Below, in pieces: positions 1 to 8,422 of a stretch of 8,422 nt of DNA. The DNA is taken from the NCBI GenBank assembly GCA_007124395.1, contig SLFF01000395.1, forward strand, positions 1 through 8,422, given 5' to 3'. The stretch comes from Thermomicrobiaceae bacterium (lineage in GTDB: Bacteria > Chloroflexota > Chloroflexia > Thermomicrobiales > Thermomicrobiaceae). Position numbers and translations under genes: made by a program. Under the pieces are notes generated by a model. It was not told the origin of the DNA, searched no databases, and was given only the letters and a program-made list of their open reading frames with translations. Numbering within the stretch: the stretch's first letter is position 1; every line of letters begins with the position of its first letter.

Positions 1-1
1 A

Positions 2-568
2 CCACCACCCAGAGTGGTCTATCTGACGTTCGATGACGGCCCGCATCCGACCTGGACGCCACAGGTTCTCGATATTCTGGCGCAGTACGATGCCGATGCC
101 ACCTTCTTCGTACTCGGTGAACTTGCAGGAATGAACCCGGGCCTGATCCAGCGCATGCAGCGTGAGGGGCACTCGATTGCCAACCACAGCTACAACCATC
201 CGTCGATGGCCGGCATGTCGTTCAGCCAGTTCCAGTGGCAGGTCCAGGCCACGGAGAACGCGGTCCGGAATGCTGGTGGTCAGATGGTTCCCTGCCTCAG
301 ACCGCCCTATGGCGCAATGGATGGCAATACCCGCTCGTATGCCGCCGCGCTGGGATACGACATCGTTCTCTGGGATGTCGATCCGCAGGACTGGCGCCAG
401 CCTGGGGCGAACGTCATTGCTGATCGAGTGGTCAACAACACCCGAAATGGCAGCGTGGTCCTTCTTCATGATGGAGGGGCAAACCGCGCCCAGACCGTGA
501 CGGCGCTCCGCTCGATCATGCAGCGGCTGGACAACCAGGGCTACGTGTTCCAGGCGATGTGCCGATAG
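2..568 (+). CDS. Polysaccharide deacetylase (NodB homology domain, carbohydrate esterase 4), 5'-partial
   Basis: Predicted metal-dependent deacetylase that removes N- or O-acetyl groups from a polysaccharide such as peptidoglycan, chitin-like polymer or exopolysaccharide. The reading frame is open to the left edge (a Pro-Pro-Pro-Arg lead-in), so the N-terminus, including any signal peptide, is missing; the GTG at 14 is an internal Val codon, not a convincing start. Counting from that Val, all family motifs are visible: TFDDGPHP (5-12; D7 base, D8 metal ligand), HSYNHP (58-63; H58 and H62 metal ligands), RPPYG (96-100), DVDPQDW (121-127) and LLHDGG (150-155; H152). The catalytic domain therefore looks complete and active. 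The exact substrate cannot be read from the sequence. The gene ends in TAG, followed 27 nt later by a strong hairpin, and converges on the kinase gene. The family call is secure. Confidence 0.94.
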   Translation, partial: PPPRVVYLTFDDGPHPTWTPQVLDILAQYDADATFFVLGELAGMNPGLIQRMQREGHSIANHSYNHPSMAGMSFSQFQWQVQATENAVRNAGGQMVPCLRPPYGAMDGNTRSYAAALGYDIVLWDVDPQDWRQPGANVIADRVVNNTRNGSVVLLHDGGANRAQTVTALRSIMQRLDNQGYVFQAMCR

Positions 569-3500
569 ATCACGCAACCGAACGCGCAAACAGGCAAACC
601 GGGGGGATCGTTGTTCCCCCGGTTTTGCTGATTAACTGAGATTTGCCGGAACTAGTTCGCCTGGGATGCTAGCGAGGCTGACGAGAGCGGAAGGCGGACG
701 ACGATCCGGGTGCCGCCCCGGTCGGGGAACTCGGCCAGCACATCGCCACCGTGCAGCTCGACGATCTCCCGACTGATATAGAGGCCGAGGCCCATCCCAC
801 CGCTAGAAGGTCCCTGCTTGTCAGCCTGATAGAAGCGATCGAAGATCCGTGGCCTGTTCGCCAGTGGAATTCCGGGCCCCTGATCCTGGACGCACAGTTC
901 GATGCTGTCGCCATCTGGCCAGTCCAGAGAAATCGTGACTTCGCTATCCGGCGGGCTGTACTTGACGGCGTTGTTGACCAGGTTGATGATCACCTGCTCC
1001 ATCCGGATAGGATCGATCTCCACCACCATCGTCTCCGGTGTTTGCACGGTGATGGTGTGACTGTTGGCGCCAATGTAGGCAGAGTCGATCGAATCGTGGA
1101 TCAGGTCCACCATGTCCACCGTCACTCGATCGATCGAGAGCTTGCCTCCCTTCAGGCGGGAAACATCAAGAAGTTGCCCCACAAGGCGGGAGAGTTTATC
1201 GGCCTGAGTGACCACTGATTCCATCAGTTTGTCGAGCTTCGCTGGTTCATCTGTCCCGGCTGTTCTGAGCCGTTTCAGCGCCAGTTGCGCTCGACCGATG
1301 AGCGATGTCAGCGGTGTCTTCAGCTCATGTGCCGCAATCGAGACGAATTCTTCTCGCACCTGGAGCGCCGATTCGGCGTCCTGACGGGCGGAACGCTCGG
1401 CATCGAGCGCATCGCTCAATTTCTGCTGATACCGGGCACGTTCTGCGAGCTCGTGCTCCAGCTGAGTCGCCTTCTGCTGAAGCAGGGCCACTTCGCGAAA
1501 CCGTTCGGATTCCGAGGTCAGCGACGAATAGCTCTCGGCGGGAAATACCGCACTGTGCTGCTCGCAGATGTCCCGCAGCATACTTGCGGTCTCCTGATCC
1601 CGGAATGTATTGATTGGATAGGCGCAGCAGAGCGAGAAATCCTGCTGTTCCAGCAAATCGTTCCAGAGATGTTCCAGATCCACCGTCGCGGATGCGTAAT
1701 TGAGCTCTGCAGTCAATGCCACCATCTCACCGAAAATGCGGACGGATGACCACTCGGCTCGAGTTTGCGCGATCAGTGAGCCAAAGAGGTTCCGGAACAG
1801 TTCCGGATCTGGCTGACCGGCCACCATAAACTGCGGCATGATCTTCGAGGTATCCAGAGGAGTGAACTGGCCCGCCGCCTTTTGAGCGGAGACGTCCAGC
1901 CCGTTGCTTTGCAGTATCTGTTCGAGCCTGGTCAGGTGATCACCAGTGGCGACGACAATACTGGCTTCATCGTTTTCGAGCGTGGTCGTCACGAACTGTG
2001 ACAGCATGAGCAGCAGGTAATCTTCAGACTCATAGAACTGTACGAGATGGCGATACGCCGGGCTGGCGTGCCAGGGACCCTGATGAAATGATTGCTCAAC
2101 ATCCGAATTCATCATCTTGCCTCCATCAGAACTGCCGGTTTCCTGAACCAGCCACTAAGGCGGGTATAGCAAACAGCGTTCCGTAGCGTGAGGCTATTAA
2201 GTTAAGTAAGGTCGGCTGGATCGGCGATTAGGGCAAGGCTGGCTTGTGCCAACCACCCAAATGGTGTTCGAGTGTCATGGCCACACGAATGGCGAGGCGA
2301 TCCTGCCAGGGGTGGGCAATCACCTGTAGCCCGATCGGCAGTCCTTCGGTCGAGGTCCCACCGCGCATCACAACCGCCGGCCAGCCGGTGAGGCTGAAGG
2401 GCACGGTATACAGCGCATTGGGAGTGGTGGTTCCGTGAAGTGGAGCTGGTGTAGCGTTGACGGGTCGGATAATCAGGTCGTAGGACGCGAACCATATGGA
2501 GAGTCGCCTGCGATACTGATCCCACTCTCCCAGTATCTCGTAGAGCTCTTTCGCGCTCATCTCATCGCCATACGATCGCCAGATTTCCTTGATGAGAGAC
2601 ATCCCCTCGTCAGGAAGTTCAGCATGGCTGACCGCTGCACGGTTCTCGGAGAGTACCTGAGCCGCGGCGTGGGCCGTTGCGATTGTCTCTCGGGAAGGGG
2701 CGACTTCTCCGTTGTCGAGCTGCACCGCGATACGCAGCTCGTCCGGCGCATTGGTCTCCTGAACTCGCGGTGTGAAGGGGATCACCCCCGGGTCTCCGAT
2801 ATCCGGCCCGCTGATGACTTTCAGGAGTGTTGACAGATCAGCAACACTGCGGGCCATCGGGCCAGCCTGGGTACGTGGATCCCGGCGAACACCGAGGTTG
2901 CCCATATCGTCCAGAATACCGGTCAGTGGAACCCGCCCGGGGGTTGGATTGATAGTGGCGATACCGCACGCGTGCGCCGGGTAGCGCAGGCTTCCACCGG
3001 AGTCGGTTCCGATACCGCAGGCAGACATGGCGCTGGCGATTGCTGCCGCCTGTCCTCCGCTACTTCCCCCGGGTGTCCGGGCGGAATCATATGGATTGAC
3101 GGTCTGTCCATAGACCGGATTATCGGTTTCGAGTCCACCGCCCCATGGCGGGCAGTTGGTCTTTCCGATGAGTATTGCCCCGGCAGCCTTCATGCGGTGA
3201 ACAACAGTGGCATCCTGATCAGGAACAGTGCGCCGGCGCTCGGGAACTCCGATTGCGGATATCATATCGGCCGTTTCGATGTTGTCTTTAACAGTGAAAG
3301 GCACTCCGGCAAGCGGCCCGACGGATTTACCCGCCCGAATCGCGCGATCGACCTGGCCCGCGCGGTTCAGCGCCTGATCGCTGTCGGTCTGGACCACCGC
3401 ATTGATGAACGGATTCTGTGATTCGATCTGTTTCAGGTGAGCATGAACCAGCTCAGTGGCGGAGATCTCTCCGTCAACAACCGCGTTGGCCTGATCGAGT

Positions 3501-6500
3501 GCTGATTTCCAGATCAATTCCATGTGCAAAAGCTCCATCGGACCGGTAGCAGGTCGATAATCGCCACAGAGGTGTGGATGGTAGCCAGGCGCAGACGCAT
3601 TTGTGATGTCTCGTCAGAATAACCGAATCGGTGCATTTTTGGGAACGACGGGTGCGATTGCGCCTGTGTGGAAAGGCAAGAATATGGACGAACAGACTTC
3701 CCGGAAAACGTTTGACCCCCGCCCCTATCTGCGAACCATCTCTGCTGATGGAAGGCAGACCGAGTATCTCGACGTTCGCTGGCGTCTGGCCTGGTTGCGG
3801 ACCGAGCAGCCGAACGCCCGGATTACTACCGAGCACATTATTCTGGAACAAGATGAGGCCGTCTTTCGGGCACTAGTCCAGATCCCCGATGGCGGCTGTG
3901 CGACTGGCTACGGCAGTGAAACCCGGGACGACTGGGACGATTTCATCGAAAAAGCCGAAACCAAAGCAATTGGCCGGGCACTGGCTGCGCTCGGTTATGG
4001 CACCCAGTTCGCTATCGATTTCGAGTCGGATGGCGATGCTGAGAAGAAGAAGTCCGGTAGGGCATCCGGAGAGCGCCAGCGTTCCCGCCGTGAGAGCCGT
4101 GATGATGAAGACCGCAAATCAGCCCCAGACGCTGCCGGATCTCGCGCTCCGTTGCCCGGTGGCCGTGAAGAGTGGGACGAGTTCTGGCGCTGGGCTCGAT
4201 CGATCGGGTACATGAACCGAACGCAGCTGGAAGAGATCTTCGACCACCCGCTGGACGGGATGACCCCGCGAGAAGTCCGGGAGGAGTTGAATGATTACCT
4301 CCAACGCAATAACCTGACAGAAGCACCAGTTGTGGAGCCGGACGAAGAGTAACCGGACCACCGAACCGGACAGACAGGGAAGGGACAACGCAATGAGAGT
4401 GCTTATCTCCGCCGATATGGAGGGCACGGCAGGTGTTGCCGTCTGGCAGCAGGTCATTCCGCCTGACCTCGCCGACAAGGGCGCACCTCCCGAGTATGAA
4501 TCCTCACGCCGGCTGATGACGGCTGAGGTCAATGCCGCGATTCGTGGAGCCCGTGCGGCCGGAGCAACCGAGATCATCGTCAATGATTCACACGACGGTA
4601 TGCGGAACATCATCCCGGCTGAGCTTGATCCCGATGCCTGGCTGATAACCGGCAACCAGAAGCCGCTGGTGATGGTCTGTGATGTCGACAAGGATGTCGA
4701 TGCGCTCGTCTTTACGGGATACCATGCCCGCGCCGGGACCCAGGACGGCGTGCTGGCCCATTCGTTCACCGGCTGGATCATGGACATATGGATCGGTGAC
4801 ATTCAGGTTGGCGAGCACGGCATGAACGCCGCCACAGCGGGACACTGGAATGTGCCCGTGGTTGCGGTAGCTGGCGATGAGGCCGCGGTGCTTCAGACGC
4901 AGCAGCTGGTGGGGAACGCTTGTGCCGGAGCGATCGTGAAATACGGTCGTGGTCGACATGCCGCCAAGCACATGCACCCGAACCGGGCCTGTGAATTGAT
5001 CGAAGCCACGGTCAAGGATGGCGTCTCCCGTGCCGGCGACATCCCACCGTTCAAGCCATCATTCCCGGCCACGGTCACCGTTCGGCTGGATACGGCCGAT
5101 CGGGCGGACAAGATGGCCAAAGTGCCCGGCACCAGCCGTCCCGACGGCGATACCGTCAGCTTCGAGGCCCGGAACGGCCAGCACCTGATGGAGCACTTTC
5201 TGGCGATGATGGGCTGCGCTGGATAGCGCCTCACGAAGCCAGATGGCCGGGCATCTGCGAAACTGGTGTCCGGCCCGCCTCGATCATTTCAGAGAGCAGC
5301 CGCTGATGTTCCGCGTGATTCCGATCATCATTGCACTGGTATCCCTCTCCCTGTTCGCTGCCTGTGGCAGTGATGATGACGCAGATGTGCTCGAGATTGA
5401 CGACTTTCAGGTGACGCCGTACCTCGAGAATCTCGACATGCCCGGAGCTATGGCCTTCACCCCGGATGGACGGCTCCTCTTTACCGAGGTCCACACCGGA
5501 CAGATCAGGGTTGTGGAAGACGGCGATCTGCGAGATGAGCCGTTCGCCGAGCTGGAGGTTGCCCGTCCGGATGGCTACACCGAACATGGCCTGCTCGGGA
5601 TGGCGTTGCATCCGGCGTTCGAGGAAAACGGCTATGTCTACACCTTCTACACGGTGGCAGATCCGGCTGGCGAGCCGGACGGACAGCGGATCGCCCGTCT
5701 GACCGATGAAGATGGCTACGGGATCGACGAGACGGTATTGGTCGATGATCTCCCGTTCGGCCCAGGCTGTTGCCACAATGGCGGCCGGATCGTCTTCGGT
5801 CCGGATGGCTACCTCTACGCCACCATCGGTGATATCGAGCAACCATCGATCAGCCAGAATCCAGATCTGCCGGCTGGCAGCGTGCTGCGCTATACGGACG
5901 ATGGTGCGATTCCGGACGACAACCCGTTCGGGCCGGACAATCCGGTCTACGCCTATGGCCTGCGCAATCCATTCGGTATGGCAATCCACCCGGAGACGGG
6001 GGATCTTTTTTTGACCGAAAATGGCCCGGACGGCTATGACGAGGTCAATCTGATCCAGTCCGGCGGCAACTATGGCTGGCCGGAGGTGCAGGGGATTGCC
6101 GAAGAGGATGCGTTCATCGATCCGATCTGGTCCACTACCACCGAACGCGTCGCCCCCACCGGCATCCACATCCCGTCAACTGACGAGACACCGGAACTGG
6201 CTGGCCGGGTGCTCTTCTGTCTCTGGAATCTCTCGATGCTGATGGTTCTGGAGCTCGACCCGGATGACCACGCCAGCGTCGTGGATCAGTCTGAACTACC
6301 GGTCAACTGCAACCTCGATGTGGTGACTGGCCCGGATGGCGCCATCTATACCTCCACCGATATCCGGATTTATCGCTATGGGCCCGCCGAAACCGATTGA
6401 CGAGCCGTGATTCCTCGGCCATATTGGACGGCAACGCTTGATCGTTGATCGTTTCCATCGGAATAGCGCACAGGGGTCCATTCAATGCCACGACCACTCG

Positions 6501-8422
6501 ACGGTGTCCGAATTCTGGCGCTCTCCCAGTTCGGGGCTGGCCCGTTCGGGATGCTGCAACTCGCCGATCTCGGCGCCGAAATCATCAAGATCGAAGACCC
6601 GACCACTGGCGGCGATGTCGCCCGCTATGTCCCGCCCTATCGATCCGGCCAGGACAGTCTCTACTACCATTCGTTCAACCGGAACAATCGCGGCATCACG
6701 CTCAATCTCCGGGTGCCGGAAGCTCGCAAAGTACTGCACGATCTGGTGCGGGAGTCCGACGGGTTCTTCAGCAATCTCCGTGGGGATCAGCCGGAACGGC
6801 TGGGCCTGACGTACGAGCATCTCGGCGAGATCAATCCGAAGATCGTCTGCTGCTCACTGAGTGGCTTCGGGATGACCGGCCCCCGCAGGACCGAACCGGG
6901 CTACGACTACCTCTTTCAGGCGTACTCCGGGTTCATGAGCCTCACCGGCGATCCATCCACCCCACCGACCAAAGCGGGGGTGTCGATCGTCGATTACGCC
7001 GGTGGTCTGAATGCGGCGCTCGGATTGATGATCGGCATCTTTCAGGCCCAGCGAACCGGCAAAGGGTGTGACGTTGACATCAGCCTGCTCGATACCGCGG
7101 TGTCGATGCTCGCCTACGTCGCCACCTTCAGTCTGAACTCGGACTACGAGCCGAAACGCCTGCCGGAATCATCGCACCCCACGCTCTACCCATCGCAGGT
7201 CTACGCCGCCAGCGACGGCTATCTGGTGATCATGGTGGCCAAGGAGAAATTCTGGCCCCCGCTCTGCACCGCACTGGAGCGGCCCGATCTGATCGATGAC
7301 CCGCGGTTCCGGACCTTCGATGATCGCTACCAGCACTATCAGGAGATGAATGCGATCCTCAAAGCGGTCTTCAAAACGCGCACCGTTGAGGAATGGATGG
7401 ACCGGTTGCGGGGATCGGTTCCCTGTGCGCCGGTGAATTCGGTGGAAGAGGCGCTCAACGATCCGCAGATTCTCTCCCGGGAGATGATCATCCAGACCGA
7501 GACCGAACAGTTCGGCACGGTTCGTCATGTCGGCAGTGCGATCCGGATGAATCCGGGCGAGCCGACTCCAAACAGGCCAGGGCCGGCGCTCGGTGAGGAC
7601 ACCGATGATGTGCTGCAGAGCCTGGCCGGGTATAACGAGCAGCGTATTCAGCAGCTCCGTGACCTTGGCGCTATCTAATTCAAAAACTCAAGAGAGGAAC
7701 CTGGATCATGGGTACTCGCAGCCGCTGGCTGATCGACAAGAGCGAGGCGACATCGTCGACCGGAATGGTCAGCGCCATGCAGCCACACGCTGCCGAGGCC
7801 GGGGCAGAGATGCTTCGCAAGGGTGGCAACGCCATCGATGCGGCAATCGCCACGGTGTTTGCGATCGGCGTAGTCGAGCCGTACATGAGCGGGCTCGGCG
7901 GGATCTCCTTCCTGGTCTACCGGGATGCCAGCAGCGGGGAGACCGTCTGTCTGGATGGCAGCACGATCCTGCCACGGGCGATGCGTCCGGAGTTGTTCGA
8001 ACTGCTCGGTGAAGATCAGCGTTCCGGCATGTATGGCTGGCGGGCAACGAAGGGTAACGCCGCCGAGGAAGGCTGGCTGACCCCGGCCGTGCCGGGAATG
8101 CCGGGTATGGCGGCCGAGGCGCATCGTCGCTGGGGCAAACTCGCCTGGGATGAGGTGCTGGCTCCGGCGATCCGACTGGCGGAAGAAGGGTTCGAGGTCG
8201 ATCACTACTTCACCTCGATGACCGCTGTCAGTTACCGGAAACTCCAGAAGGTCGATGAAGCGCGCAAGACATTCTCTAACGCTGATGGCGCCCCGCTTGC
8301 TCCGGCGATGGGAAGCCCGGGTGACCTGTTGAAGCAGCCGGATCTCGCCCGCACTCTGCGGTTGATTGCCCGTGATGGCGTGGATGTGATCTATACACTC
8401 TTTCCCTAGACGCTCTTCCGTC

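Overview
The window looks like one end of a bacterial contig, moderately high in GC (roughly 58-60% by eye), densely coded, with Shine-Dalgarno-led genes and short gaps. The gene mix (an M55 D-aminopeptidase, a family III CoA-transferase, a gamma-glutamyltransferase-family protein, a soluble quinoprotein dehydrogenase lipoprotein and a MEDS-domain histidine kinase) suggests an aerobic heterotroph. My best guess is a Chloroflexota lineage near Thermomicrobia. That is inference from gene content and protein style; there is no rRNA or other marker gene.

Layout. (1) 2-568, plus strand: a polysaccharide deacetylase cut off by the left edge. (2) 596-626: a strong GC hairpin that can end both this gene and the convergent kinase gene. 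(3) 652-3523, minus strand: an amidase-signature hydrolase, then a histidine kinase 112 bp downstream of it, with no response regulator in view. (4) 3524-3683: a divergent intergenic region with an 11-nt inverted repeat. (5) 3684-8394, plus strand: five co-directional genes separated by 40, 79, 84 and 29 nt. They encode a Rad52/RecT-like annealing-protein candidate, a DppA-type D-aminopeptidase, a lipoprotein PQQ sugar dehydrogenase-family protein, a CaiB/BaiF CoA-transferase, and the first part of a gamma-glutamyltransferase-family protein. (6) 8395-8422: not biological. It matches the Illumina TruSeq universal adapter with small deletions.

How the genes may work together: the amidase, D-aminopeptidase and gamma-glutamyltransferase homologue all act on amide or peptide bonds, and the CoA-transferase could activate a carboxylic acid released downstream. 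A scavenging or catabolic cluster for modified peptides or amides is plausible but unproven. The annealing-protein candidate does not fit that theme and is the least understood gene here. I found no CRISPR array, mobile element or RNA gene. The most certain unusual item is the adapter at the right edge, which also creates the false C-terminus and stop of the last gene.
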